Shown: piece after piece, positions 11,169 through 21,722 of the stretch | How positions within the stretch are numbered: the first letter of the stretch is position 1 | Layout of the letters: each line of letters opens with the position of its first letter | Origin: Chroogloeocystis siderophila 5.2 s.c.1 | GTDB lineage: Bacteria > Cyanobacteriota > Cyanobacteriia > Cyanobacteriales > Chroococcidiopsidaceae | Direction: 5' to 3' | NCBI RefSeq assembly: GCF_001904655.1 | Contig: NZ_MRCC01000009.1 | Coordinates: 1-64,000, forward strand | Length of the DNA: 64,000 nt | Program-made: the position numbers and the translations under genes | The notes under the pieces: generated by a model | Database searches by the model: none | Seen by the model: only the letters and a program-made list of their open reading frames with translations | What the model was told of the DNA's origin: nothing

Positions 11169-11423
11169 ACGTCTATATAATGGATTCATCTCACTCATTT
11201 TTTGCGTTAACTCCAGAAGTAGTCGCTAATCCTACGACATTCGCCCAAATTCGCCCAAAGCACAGAAGGGCTAGCGATCGCTGATATTGTATCAATTCAA
11301 AAAACGCAATTCTTCAAGAACTTATTGACATCAATGCGGTTTGCAATCAGCGATCGCACTACTGACCTACAGTTCTGGCTATTGTGTCAATACCTTGCTT
11401 TTCACCTGATTTTTTCCTGAGAG

Positions 11424-11450
11424 TTAGCACTCCATGCTAGAGAGTGCTAA
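11424..11450 (+). promoter_or_regulatory. CIRCE operator of groEL (HrcA binding site)
   Basis: A perfect 9-9-9 CIRCE element: TTAGCACTC, a 9-base spacer, and GAGTGCTAA. It lies 33 bp upstream of the groEL ATG. HrcA represses chaperonin genes through this inverted repeat and releases it on heat shock. The hrcA gene itself is not in the window. Confidence 0.96.
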
Positions 11451-13142
<1,692 letters not shown>

Positions 13143-13170
13143 TTCCACCACTACGATTAAATTAATTGTT

Positions 13171-13204
13171 AGCAGTTTGTTATTTTCAACAAACTGCTTT
13201 TTTT
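13171..13204 (+). terminator. rho-independent terminator of groEL
   Basis: An 11-bp perfect stem (AGCAGTTTGTT / AACAAACTGCT) with a 6-base loop, followed by six Ts, 28 bp after the groEL stop. Confidence 0.9.
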
Positions 13205-13399
13205 AGCAAAGTAGAAAGTAGCAGATAAGATCGTGCAATAGTAGCTGCTCAACTTAAGAAAACTACTCTTTCATACTATTTGGCAAAAAGCATAAATAAT
13301 GAATATCTCAATGAGAAATACAATGTAGTTTCTCTTCTGCCCCTCTGCTTCCTTACTTATATCAGCGTTAAATTAAAACAATCTCAACCCTCCTGTTGC

Positions 13400-14602
13400 A
13401 TGATCAAAACATCAATTCAATCTTCTGCTTCTGAGATAAAGTCCGCCCGTGAAGATTTCTTCTACGAGCAACCTGGAAGTTTACCAGGGACTTTGAGTAT
13501 CGAGGAAGATGCACCGCCACCAGTTATTGTGCTAATTGACTATAACGAAACTCATGCTACACGTAAACAAGTAAGTACACCAGAAGAATGCATTCCTTAC
13601 TTAGATAGTAAGTCAGTTTCCTGGGTTGATGTCCAAGGCTTAGGCAATGAAGATATCTTACAAAGATTAGGTAACGTGTTTAAGCTACATCCATTGCTGT
13701 TAGAAGACGTTGTTAATGTTCCGCAACGCCCCAAAGTTGAAGATCATGAAAACCAGTTGGTTATTATTGCACGGATGGTGATTCCTAAAGAACACAAGAT
13801 TGGTTTTTACAGCGAACAAGTGGGCTTTGTCTTAGGCAAAAATTATTTATTGACAGTCCAGGAAGAACCGGAACATGATTGTTTTGAAACTGTAAGACAA
13901 CGCATTCGCCAAAATAAAGGTACACTGCGCAAACAACAAGCAGATTATTTACTTTACACGCTCTTAGATTCCATTATTGATGGTTTCTTTCCTGTGTTAG
14001 AAGATTATGGCGAAGTCATTGAAGATTTAGAAGAAGAAGTTGTTAGTAAACCAACACGTAAAACGTTAGAAAAAATTTATCGCGTCAGAAGAGATTTGTT
14101 AACGCTGCGACGCGCAATTTGGCCGCAGAGAGATGCAATTAATTCGTTAATTCGCGATGGTAGTACACAGATTAGCGAAAGCGTCAGAATTTATTTGCGT
14201 GACTGTTATGACCATGCAGTACAGGTTTTAGATATGGTAGAAACTTACCGCGAATTAGCAGCAGGTTTAATGGATGTTTATTTATCTGCTGTCAGTAACC
14301 GGATGAATGAAATTATGAAATTGCTCACCGTGATTTCATCCATATTTATTCCGTTAACGTTTATTGCTGGGGTGTACGGGATGAATTTTAATACCGAGCG
14401 ATCACCCTGGAATATGCCGGAATTAAATTGGTATTGGGGCTATCCGCTATGTTTGATGGCTATGGGCGCGATCGCGGCTTTACTTGTCGTCTTTTTCTGG
14501 CGACGCGGCTGGTTTGAGAATTATTCCACAATTGCCGATGATACTAATAACAAAAATTACGGTAGCAAAATAAATCTTCTTTGGCGGCGATCGCGTAGAT
14601 AA
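13400..14602 (+). CDS. corA: CorA-family magnesium/cobalt transporter
   Basis: A 400-residue divalent cation channel when started at the ATG at 13400. An upstream in-frame start (13280) would add a non-conserved 40-residue leader. A large soluble N-terminal domain (VQGLGNEDILQRLG, then the FKLHPLLLEDVVN family block) leads to a long stalk helix and two C-terminal transmembrane helices. The CorA signature YGMNF is at 326-330, right at the end of TM1. The C-terminal cytoplasmic tail is slightly extended and basic. No M-box riboswitch could be recognised upstream. The gene is followed directly by rnpB. Confidence 0.93.
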   Translation: MIKTSIQSSASEIKSAREDFFYEQPGSLPGTLSIEEDAPPPVIVLIDYNETHATRKQVSTPEECIPYLDSKSVSWVDVQGLGNEDILQRLGNVFKLHPLLLEDVVNVPQRPKVEDHENQLVIIARMVIPKEHKIGFYSEQVGFVLGKNYLLTVQEEPEHDCFETVRQRIRQNKGTLRKQQADYLLYTLLDSIIDGFFPVLEDYGEVIEDLEEEVVSKPTRKTLEKIYRVRRDLLTLRRAIWPQRDAINSLIRDGSTQISESVRIYLRDCYDHAVQVLDMVETYRELAAGLMDVYLSAVSNRMNEIMKLLTVISSIFIPLTFIAGVYGMNFNTERSPWNMPELNWYWGYPLCLMAMGAIAALLVVFFWRRGWFENYSTIADDTNNKNYGSKINLLWRRSRR

Positions 14603-14632
14603 CAAATCGCTTCAACGATTACACTAGATCTA

Positions 14633-15059
14633 GGGAAAGAGTAGGCGTAGCGGTTGCGGAACAGTTCAAAGCAGCTGTTCTGAGGAAAGTCCGGACTCCC
14701 GAAAGACCAAACTTGCTGGGTAACGCCCAGTACGAGTGATCGTGAGGATAGTGCCACAGAAACATACCGCCGATGAATGAGGAGCGAGGTACAAATTAAA
14801 CCCTAGCCCCTAGCCCCTCTTACAGGTAAGGGTGCAAAGGTGCGGTAAGAGCGCACCAGCAGCGTCGAGAGGCGCTGGCTCGGTAAACCCCAGTTGGGAG
14901 CAAGGTCGGAGGAACTATGGTTGGTCTTTTACCAGTTCCGCTATTGGAGAACCGCTAGAGGCGTCTGGTAACAGGCGTCCCAGATAGATAACCGCACTTC
15001 ACTTTTGCCAATGCGCAAGCGTGAATAACAGAATCCGGCTTATGTCCTGCTCTTTCCCC
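14633..15059 (+). ncRNA. rnpB: RNase P RNA (type A)
   Basis: The catalytic RNA of RNase P, which matures tRNA 5' ends. The 5' and 3' ends pair (GGGAAAGAG with CTCTTTCCC). The universally conserved blocks are present: GAGGAAAGTCCGGACTCC near 14680, the ACAGAAACATACCGCC-type block near 14757, GGTAAACCCC near 14882 and AGATAGATAACCGC near 14981. A heptanucleotide repeat lies inside (see separate entry). It is transcribed in the same direction as corA, about 30 bp after it. Ends are accurate to a few bases. Confidence 0.95.
14801..14818 (+). repeat. heptanucleotide STRR inside rnpB
   Basis: Two tandem copies of CCCTAGC followed by a partial third (CCCT), inserted in a variable helix region of the RNase P RNA. 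Short tandemly repeated heptamers at this place are known from rnpB of heterocystous cyanobacteria. Confidence 0.75.
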
Positions 15060-15213
15060 ACTTCATCTCCAGTACTAGATAAAGATTTATTTAACAAGGA
15101 TACGAACAAAGGAAGATGGGAAAATGCAGAGAATCAGTAGAAGATTAATTATGATACGCTATCGTATTCTTTGTCTTACTTATCTCCCTACTGCTGAACC
15201 CTAACTCCTAATA

Positions 15214-15945
15214 ATGAGCTTAAGTTACCCACGTCGTCAGAAGCAATTACAAAACCTTGTACAAAAATTGGGGTTACCAACACAAGCACCAGTACAATGG
15301 CACCTTTTAGACTTGGCGCTAACGCATTCAAGTGTTTCAGCGCAAGCGAACTACGAACAGTTAGAATTTATTGGCGATGCGGTGGTACGACTTGTTGCAG
15401 CCGAAGTGTTGTGGGAAACGTATCCAGAGTGTCCGGTAGGAGAATTTGCGGCAATTCGTTCAGTTTTGGTGAGCGATCGCATTTTGGCAACTTTAGCTGA
15501 CCAATACGATTTGGGAATGTACTTGTTAGTTGCAGGTAGCGCGACGGGAGATAAAGCTGGAGAAGAATCGCGCTTAGCCGATGCTTTTGAAGCAGTACTC
15601 GGAGCTTTGTATCTTAGCACTCATAATTTAGAGTTAGTACGCCCTTGGCTAGACCTTCATTTTAAACAGCTTGCTGCTCAAATTCGCTCAGATCCTGCGC
15701 GACTTAACTATAAAGCTGCTTTACAAGAATGGACGCAAGCCCATTATAAAATTTTACCAGAGTACCGCGTACAAGAAATCCCTCATCGCGGCAACATTCA
15801 CGATCGCTTCATGGCTCAAGTGTGGCTCCAAGGACGCAAATTAGGGCAAGGTACAGGCAGATCGATCAAAGCTGCGGAACAAGCTGCGGCACAGGCTGCG
15901 TTTTTAGCACTGAATAGTCAAGCGCCAGAAATGGTTAAGAGCTAG
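15214..15945 (+). CDS. rnc: ribonuclease III
   Basis: A 243-residue double-strand-specific endoribonuclease. The signature EFIGDAVV gives Glu51 and Asp55, and LADAFEAVLG gives Asp123 and Glu126, the four metal-binding acids of the family. A C-terminal double-stranded RNA-binding domain (about 165-238) ends in the conserved basic/Ala-rich helix. Both domains are full length, so it is not a mini-III. Its last 11 bases overlap the end of the convergent histidine kinase gene. The neighbouring rnpB is also an RNA-processing gene, but they are separated by about 150 bp. Confidence 0.95.
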   Translation: MSLSYPRRQKQLQNLVQKLGLPTQAPVQWHLLDLALTHSSVSAQANYEQLEFIGDAVVRLVAAEVLWETYPECPVGEFAAIRSVLVSDRILATLADQYDLGMYLLVAGSATGDKAGEESRLADAFEAVLGALYLSTHNLELVRPWLDLHFKQLAAQIRSDPARLNYKAALQEWTQAHYKILPEYRVQEIPHRGNIHDRFMAQVWLQGRKLGQGTGRSIKAAEQAAAQAAFLALNSQAPEMVKS

Positions 15946-17905
15946 GAAGATGCAAGTGGTCAAACACTTGTGGTTCTTCGCGTACTTGGTGCGAACGAAA
16001 CGGCGCTAAATCCATCATAGGCATCGTAATTGCAACTGTTGTCCCTTGACCAGCACCTGCACTGTGTAACGTAATACTTCCCCCCATTAACTCGATTAAA
16101 TTGCGCGAAATTGCTAGTCCTAAACCAGTACCGCCAAATTTGCGCGTTGTTGTGCCATCTACCATCACGAAGGGACGAAATAGTTTGTGTTGTAGCGCTG
16201 GATCGATGCCTACGCCTGTATCTTCTACAGTAACAATTACGCGTGATTTACTACTATTAGGCGACGACTCCGTAACAGATTCTAGTCGCGTGCTAATCGT
16301 AATTCTACCTTGCTCGGTAAACTTAACCGCATTGCCGATAACATTGAGTAGGACTTGTTTCAGCTTTGCGGGATCGGCTTGTACAGGAATTGGTTCGATT
16401 CCTTGAGATGCAACAAGCTGTAAACCTTTTTGTTGAATATGAACAGTTTGGAGATTGATTACCTCTTTGAGCAGTTGCTGTAAATCGGTAGGTTCTAAAA
16501 CAACTGATAGTTTACCTGCTTCGATTTTGGCAACATCAAGTAAATCATTAATGATACTTAACAGGTGAATTGCGGCTTCATCGGCGCGTTGTAAAAACTC
16601 CATCTCCTCTTCGCGATCATCGCAACAGCCATCGCGGATAAGGCGAACACATCCGATAATCGCGTTCAGAGGCGTTCTCAGTTCGTGCGATGTTGTTGCT
16701 AAGAACTCACTTTTGAGTTGGTTTGCTACTTGAGCTTCTTCCCAAGCTGTCTCAATTTCTTCTGCTGATGCGGTTAATCGCTCTACCATTCGTTCGAGTG
16801 CTTCTGCAAGTTGTTGAAACTCGCGAATTTTGAAGTTATGCGGGACTCGTTCTACAACATGGTGGCTTTGCAGATTTAAAGCATAGTCGCGTAATTTTTC
16901 TAAAGGTCGTGCTAAATCGCGTGCTAGATATCGTGTTGCGAGTAAACTAGCAGCCAGTAACCCAATGGTTAGTACAAATAGAATAATTTTAATTTCGCGT
17001 AGACCATACAATGCGCTGTCTAAGTGCGTGACAGCTAAAATGGTCCAGTACTGGTTCGGCTCATTTGCAATCGGGCTAGAAATTGCACTATACCCTGCTA
17101 GAAATTCAGCGCCATTTTTAGTAAACGATACATTTTGCGTATCTTGAAGTCCAGCGATCGCATTTTCAACAATTCTTTGCAATCGAACTGCATCGGGTTC
17201 TTGTTGAATATTTTTTCCAACGCACTCGGCGAGTGGATGTGCCAAAATTGTACCATCTTGCGCGATGACGACAGTATAGCCTGTCAGTGAGCCACGCCGT
17301 GTGTGTTCTTGTGATTCTAAGGCTGCTTGAATACTTAGGATGTAGCGCGGCTGACCTGTGGGAGTAAACACCGAAGTGGACAAACGTAAGGACAATTGAC
17401 CAAGCGAATCGCTACCTGATGTTAAGTTTTGCGCTCCTGTAGGTAAATCAGCAGGTAATAAAGCCGTCACCTTAATTGGGGTATCTAACGGCGATCGCGT
17501 TTGGGGAGTAGGTAGTAAAGCCTTTGTGTTAGCCCAAACATTTCCACAAGTACTCGCGATTTGTTTTTGAGATTGTGCTTCTTTTAAGTGGACACACTGA
17601 ACGTAATCAGGAAGTTGTGACGCTAATTGATCGAGATACTGCTGCTTTTGTGCGGCTGTTCCTGCTTGTAGAATTTGCGTTTGGCTTGCAGTAATTGAGA
17701 TAGCTTTAAGCGCAGCGATCGCATCTTCAATACTCTCTCCTTTTCTCACCGCGCTTTCAGTGAGGTTTTGGCGTGCCGTTTCCAGTAGGATAGAGCGTGC
17801 TTTTCTAAAGGCGACAGCCTCGCCGATGAGTAGTACTGGTACGCTTAATAATAAAATTCGCGACAGCAAAATGCGGCGAAATGATGATTGACCTGGCTTA
17901 GCCAT
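15935..17905 (-). CDS. membrane sensor histidine kinase with extracytoplasmic dCache domain
   Basis: A 656-residue two-component kinase started at the ATG at 17905 (MAKPGQSSFRR). An upstream in-frame ATG adds a weak 22-residue leader. Order: TM1 (about 14-32), a large extracytoplasmic sensing domain of dCache type (about 35-300), TM2 (about 305-325), HAMP (about 325-378), HisKA with phosphorylatable His407 in SHELRTPLN, and a complete HATPase (GNAVKF N-box, DTGVGID G1, GGTGLGLAI G2). There is no receiver domain and no response-regulator gene next to it, so its partner lies elsewhere. The ligand is unknown. It overlaps the rnc 3' end by 11 bp. Confidence 0.92.
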   Translation of the reverse strand: MAKPGQSSFRRILLSRILLLSVPVLLIGEAVAFRKARSILLETARQNLTESAVRKGESIEDAIAALKAISITASQTQILQAGTAAQKQQYLDQLASQLPDYVQCVHLKEAQSQKQIASTCGNVWANTKALLPTPQTRSPLDTPIKVTALLPADLPTGAQNLTSGSDSLGQLSLRLSTSVFTPTGQPRYILSIQAALESQEHTRRGSLTGYTVVIAQDGTILAHPLAECVGKNIQQEPDAVRLQRIVENAIAGLQDTQNVSFTKNGAEFLAGYSAISSPIANEPNQYWTILAVTHLDSALYGLREIKIILFVLTIGLLAASLLATRYLARDLARPLEKLRDYALNLQSHHVVERVPHNFKIREFQQLAEALERMVERLTASAEEIETAWEEAQVANQLKSEFLATTSHELRTPLNAIIGCVRLIRDGCCDDREEEMEFLQRADEAAIHLLSIINDLLDVAKIEAGKLSVVLEPTDLQQLLKEVINLQTVHIQQKGLQLVASQGIEPIPVQADPAKLKQVLLNVIGNAVKFTEQGRITISTRLESVTESSPNSSKSRVIVTVEDTGVGIDPALQHKLFRPFVMVDGTTTRKFGGTGLGLAISRNLIELMGGSITLHSAGAGQGTTVAITMPMMDLAPFRSHQVREEPQVFDHLHLPSS

Positions 17906-18284
17906 AATAATTCTCACTGGGAAGCTGGAAAACCCAACCGCGCAATAACTACCTACAGATCGGCTGAACAAAGCGTGTTTTTATTAGTGTAAAAACATTG
18001 TTCTGCGGGAAAAGCATATTTGTACACCACATCAGATGTTTTATCGCATATATTGGCTAAAGCACAATGCTTTACACTATGATGGCTCATCACTCATTCA
18101 GCTTTGGCTACACGATCAGAATAAAGTCGATTTTGAACTAACCAATGTATAAATATTAACTTTATATTTGCGGCAAATAGGGAATTTACTCGCGCGAAGA
18201 GCCGTTATAACTAACGTAGTAGCAATATGGTAGTAAGGGCAATCGATCATAGTTGCCAAAGCAATTCTTAACTCAGTAGAAGTA
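17906..18284. other. intergenic region between divergent genes
   Basis: About 380 bp, AT-rich, without recognisable RNA, repeat or operator. It should contain the promoters of the histidine kinase and the RibD-C gene. Confidence 0.5.
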
Positions 18285-18992
18285 ATGGCGGATAACAGTC
18301 AAAAAAGACCTCACACTACAGTAGTTTTGGCGATGAGTGCGGATGGCAAAATTGCTGATATCAAGCGATCGCCTGCCCGCTTTTCCTCATCAGTCGATCA
18401 AGCACATTTAGAAAAGCAACTCGCAACCGCTGATGCAGTACTATTTGGTGCGGGGACTCTCAGAACTTACGGCACCACTATAAGTATTTCGCATCCTCAA
18501 TTACTCCAACAACGCTTAGAGCAAAATTTACCACCCCAGCCCCTGCAAATCGTCGCTTCTTTATCCGCTGATATCGATCCGCAAATTCGTTTTTTTCGCC
18601 AACAAGTCAGCCGCTGGTTACTCACAACAACTCCTGGTGCTCGACACTGGCACGAAGGTGCAGAATTTGAGCGAATTTTGGTTTGCGAAGCGCCTGCGGC
18701 AAATGGTATCGATTGGGTCAGCGCGTTACAACAACTTGCCGACTTGGGGATATCGCGTCTAGCAGTAATTGGTGGTGGCGAACTGATCGCTTCACTCATT
18801 GCAGACGATTTGATCGACGAATTTTGGCTGACGATCTGTCCGCTGATTTTAGGTGGTGTTCATGCTCCTACCCCCGTCGAAGGAACAGGGTTTCCTTCAG
18901 AGCAGTTAGCGCCTCGTTTAGAGCTACTCTCAGCTGAAGTCATCGAGCAAGAAGTCTTTTTACACTATCGACGGCAACGTACAGAAGATTAG
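18285..18992 (+). CDS. RibD C-terminal domain reductase (RibD family protein)
   Basis: A 235-residue protein with the dihydrofolate-reductase-like RibD_C fold. It has an N-terminal TTVVLAMSADGKIADIKRSP, FGAGTLRTYG near 50, and GGGELIASLIADDLIDEFWLTICPLILGG (here split) around 165-195. In riboflavin synthesis this domain reduces the ribosyl side chain with NADPH. The deaminase domain of bifunctional RibD is absent, so the exact substrate is open; stand-alone members occur in many cyanobacteria. No rib genes are nearby. Confidence 0.88.
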   Translation: MADNSQKRPHTTVVLAMSADGKIADIKRSPARFSSSVDQAHLEKQLATADAVLFGAGTLRTYGTTISISHPQLLQQRLEQNLPPQPLQIVASLSADIDPQIRFFRQQVSRWLLTTTPGARHWHEGAEFERILVCEAPAANGIDWVSALQQLADLGISRLAVIGGGELIASLIADDLIDEFWLTICPLILGGVHAPTPVEGTGFPSEQLAPRLELLSAEVIEQEVFLHYRRQRTED

Positions 18993-19155
18993 ATTAACCT
19001 ATTTAAGAGGGGTCAGAGGTCGGGGATCGGAGATCAGGGAAAGAAATTGTCATTCAACTCATTACCGATATTGAGAATTTACCTCTGAACCGTATAACTG
19101 CGCAAAGCGCGACCTCTGACCTCTGAACTTTGAACTCCAAACTTTTATTTAACTA

Positions 19156-20349
19156 ATGGTGGAACAACTCAAACCCCGCTACTTATCTGTTGCTTGGATT
19201 AATCATATTGCTGAAGTTCCTCAGACTGAATGGGATGCCCTAGCAATACCGTTAGCGACACCATTTTTTGAGTGGGATTGGCTACACAATCTCGAAAGTT
19301 CCGGTAGTGCAGTTGCCCAAGCGGGTTGGTTACCTAATCATTTAACGGTGTGGCGCGATCGCTCGTTGATTGCCGCCGCACCACTGTATCTTAAAGGTCA
19401 TAGCTACGGTGAATTTGTCTTCGATCACCAATGGGCAGATTTAGCACAACGAATCGGCGTACAATACTATCCTAAACTCTTGGGAATGTCACCTTTTACA
19501 CCCGCGACAGGCTATCGCTTTTTAATCGCTCCAGGAGAAGATGAAGATGAAATTACTGAGTTGATGGTGCGGGCAATTGACACTTTTTGCGCCAAAAACC
19601 GTATTTCTGCTTGTCATTTTCTCTACGTCGAGCCTCAATGGCAAAGTGTTTTAGAACGTCATGGTTTCACAACTTGGATTAACCATAGCTATGTCTGGCA
19701 AAATCAAGGTTTTCAAACCTTTGATGATTATTTAGCTGTATTTAATGCAAATCAACGGCGGAATATTAAACGCGAACGCAAAGCTGTCGCAACTAATGGC
19801 TTGCGATTGCAGCCACTTACTGGTGATCAAATTCCCAAATCGATGTTTCCGTTGATGTACAATTTTTATGCTGATACCTGCGACAAATTTGGTTGGTGGG
19901 GTAGTAAGTACCTGACAAAAAAGTTTTTTGAGCAACTACACGCGAATTATCGGCATCGAGTTGTGTTTTTTGCTGCGTATAGCGATCGCGATCCGCGTCA
20001 ACCTTTAGGGATGTCGTTTTGTTTAACGAAAGGCGATCGCTTGTACGGGCGCTATTGGGGAAGTTTCCAAGAAATCGATTGCTTGCACTTTGACGCTTGC
20101 TACTATGCACCCATTGAGTGGGCAATTTCCCGTGGTATTCAAATCTTTGATCCTGGTGCGGGGGGACGTCACAAAAAACGTCGTGGCTTTCCTGCAAGTC
20201 CAAATTACAGTTTGCACCGCTTTTATAATTCTCGTCTTGAGCAAATTTTGTCTTCTTATATCCGCGAGGCAAATGAGTACGAACAACTAGAAATTGAGGC
20301 GATTAATGCCGAGTTACCTTACAACCAAGTGCGGGAAGGAGACAAATAA
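19156..20349 (+). CDS. FemAB/GNAT-fold protein, peptidogalycan-related (COG3146-like)
   Basis: A 397-residue cytoplasmic protein of the DUF482/COG3146 type, built on an acyltransferase (GNAT, FemAB-like) fold. The family hallmarks are present: TPFFEWDWLHNLESSG near 35-50, NQRRNIKRERK near 197-207, DTCDKFGWWG near 237, and the C-terminal DPGAGGRHKKRRGF near 334-347. The acceptor is not established; aminoacyl or acyl transfer is inferred from the fold only. It starts at ATG with no competing start. The GGTCAGA repeat stretch lies just upstream. Confidence 0.85.
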   Translation: MVEQLKPRYLSVAWINHIAEVPQTEWDALAIPLATPFFEWDWLHNLESSGSAVAQAGWLPNHLTVWRDRSLIAAAPLYLKGHSYGEFVFDHQWADLAQRIGVQYYPKLLGMSPFTPATGYRFLIAPGEDEDEITELMVRAIDTFCAKNRISACHFLYVEPQWQSVLERHGFTTWINHSYVWQNQGFQTFDDYLAVFNANQRRNIKRERKAVATNGLRLQPLTGDQIPKSMFPLMYNFYADTCDKFGWWGSKYLTKKFFEQLHANYRHRVVFFAAYSDRDPRQPLGMSFCLTKGDRLYGRYWGSFQEIDCLHFDACYYAPIEWAISRGIQIFDPGAGGRHKKRRGFPASPNYSLHRFYNSRLEQILSSYIREANEYEQLEIEAINAELPYNQVREGDK

Positions 20350-20360
20350 GTATAGCTGCA

Positions 20361-20430
20361 AAACATAAACCAAATATAAGAAACAGGTGCTTTTTTGCTT
20401 TTTTTGAGATTCTCCTTATCTTAATTTTTG
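20361..20430 (-). pseudogene. remnant of a second TPR-protein gene 5' end
   Basis: Aligned by eye, 20361-20490 matches 21577-21715 with small gaps: the same AACATAAxCCxAATATAA, GCTTTTTTG and CCTTATCTTAATTTTTGCAGTTA blocks. In the right-hand copy this is the start and upstream leader of the intact TPR gene. Here only the decayed leader and first codons remain, placed directly after the end of the unknown gene. It is a duplication scar. Confidence 0.7.
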
Positions 20431-20433
20431 CAG

Positions 20434-21066
20434 TTACTGTTGTGCTAGGTAATCCATTCGTTCCACCTCATGAGGCATCAAGTTCTCAAAGCTTAGAGTT
20501 GTGCGTTGACCTGCTCTTAAATCTTCTCTCTGAACTATATTTGGAATATAAGCGTCCTGCTCGCGGATGAAGTTCATCGTAAATGTGTAGGCATCCCTGA
20601 TATCCTTGGCTTCAAGGGAACGCAGCTGAGACTGAAATTCCAGTGAGACTTCCTCTTCAAAGAAGAGTTTTTCTTGCAAAACACCATTTTGGTATAGCTG
20701 GTATTCAAGCGTGCCACAAGTGTCGCTACCCGCGTAGTAAATAGCAGCAGTACCTAGTGACTCGGAAATCCTGCAAGCATCTTCTTCTGTTAAGTCTATT
20801 CGCATCGACCGCACATAAAGTTTAAAAACTATACTCCAGGAATGACCCCGCAATTGAAAAACAAAGGTGCTTTCATTGTGAATATCTATTGCGCGCTCAT
20901 AAGCATCACGTACCCAGACATTCATCTGCCTTAAAGTACTAAAAGCTTGTGCGACTAGTTCAACAGATGCTTGAACTAGGACAAATAGAATATTTCTATC
21001 AATTGTTTCCAGCCCTCTAAGTTGCTCTAAAGGAACACCTTCGGCTCTGAGAAAATATATTGGCAT
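20434..21066 (-). CDS. soluble protein of unknown function, candidate immunity/partner protein
   Basis: A 210-residue cytoplasmic protein with no signal peptide, no membrane segment and no motif I recognise. It is acidic and leucine-rich, with helix-forming N-terminal (PLEQLRGLETIDRNILF) and C-terminal halves. A second gene of the same kind once existed: its last ~20 codons (NLMPD...ERIDYLAQH) survive at 21640-21719, directly behind the exported nuclease-like gene. Ancestrally this family therefore followed that gene immediately. That arrangement, and the size and solubility, fit an immunity protein, but this is inference from context only. Confidence 0.6.
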   Translation of the reverse strand: MPIYFLRAEGVPLEQLRGLETIDRNILFVLVQASVELVAQAFSTLRQMNVWVRDAYERAIDIHNESTFVFQLRGHSWSIVFKLYVRSMRIDLTEEDACRISESLGTAAIYYAGSDTCGTLEYQLYQNGVLQEKLFFEEEVSLEFQSQLRSLEAKDIRDAYTFTMNFIREQDAYIPNIVQREDLRAGQRTTLSFENLMPHEVERMDYLAQQ

Positions 21067-21139
21067 TGTTTGAGATCCTGTTATATTAAAGCCTTCTGGA
21101 GCACCGTACTCTATTGGTTCTGCCTCCAGAAGTCAAAAT

Positions 21140-21625
21140 TCACCATTCACCGTCTTCAATGCCTTGCCGAATCATTTCTGCATGTTCCCGCATCGCTGCT
21201 GCCCCTTCTAACTCTTCTCTAGATTCAAGGATAGCCGCAGCTTTTTGTGCATCCTCAATTGCCTTTTGAGGTTGTCCTCCTAATGCCAGAAGATTACTTC
21301 GGTAAAAATAAGCCTGCGCATAGTTAGGATCGATCTGAATTGCCTTAGTGTATTCAGCAATTGCCTCTTGGGACTGACCTTTTCTATCCAATTCACGCCC
21401 ACGCTGGAAAAATTCTTCGGCTTTAGCCATAGTTCCTAATTCTTGTCCTTGACTACTTGGACTACACAAACCATTTATAATCGTGACCTGTCCTGATGGT
21501 TCAACTGTAAGGCAACCTGAATTTTCTTGAGCTTTCGCTACAGAATAAAAAATTGTGGGGCAGACGATAGCCACAGAACATAAGCCGAATATAAAGTAAA
21601 GGCGCTTTTTTGTTTTTGATTTCAT
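21140..21625 (-). CDS. exported or membrane-anchored TPR protein
   Basis: A 161-residue protein. A basic N-terminus (KSKTKKR) and hydrophobic stretch to about residue 27 end in VAKAQENSG, a signal peptide with likely cleavage after AKA. The mature part has two Cys (near 38 and 54). Tetratricopeptide repeats run from about residue 66 (AEEFFQRGRELDRKGQ; AIAEYTKAIQIDPNYAQAYF; RSNLLALGGQPQKAIEDAQ). TPRs mediate protein-protein contact. It lies between the nuclease-like gene and the unknown gene, all on the minus strand, and its 5' end is duplicated as a remnant at 20361-20430. Confidence 0.8.
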   Translation of the reverse strand: MKSKTKKRLYFIFGLCSVAIVCPTIFYSVAKAQENSGCLTVEPSGQVTIINGLCSPSSQGQELGTMAKAEEFFQRGRELDRKGQSQEAIAEYTKAIQIDPNYAQAYFYRSNLLALGGQPQKAIEDAQKAAAILESREELEGAAAMREHAEMIRQGIEDGEW

Positions 21626-21639
21626 TTGATATTGTTCCT

Positions 21640-21719
21640 TATCTTAATTTTTGCAGTTAGTGTTGCGCTAGGTAATCGATGCGTTCTAGCTCACATCAGG
21701 CATTAAGTTGTTGGAGATG
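21640..21719 (-). pseudogene. 3' remnant of a second copy of the unknown (20434-21066) gene
   Basis: On the minus strand this reads NLMPD, a frame change, then ELERIDYLAQH and a stop. The intact gene ends NLMPHEVERMDYLAQQ. The nucleotide match continues into the common leader CTTATCTTAATTTTTGCAGTTA. It begins within a few bases of the stop of the nuclease-like gene. Confidence 0.75.
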
Positions 21720-21722
21720 CTT

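Noticed and set aside
14801-14818. CRISPR-like or other array in rnpB
   Set aside because: Only two and a half 7-bp units without spacers; no CRISPR array was seen anywhere in the window.
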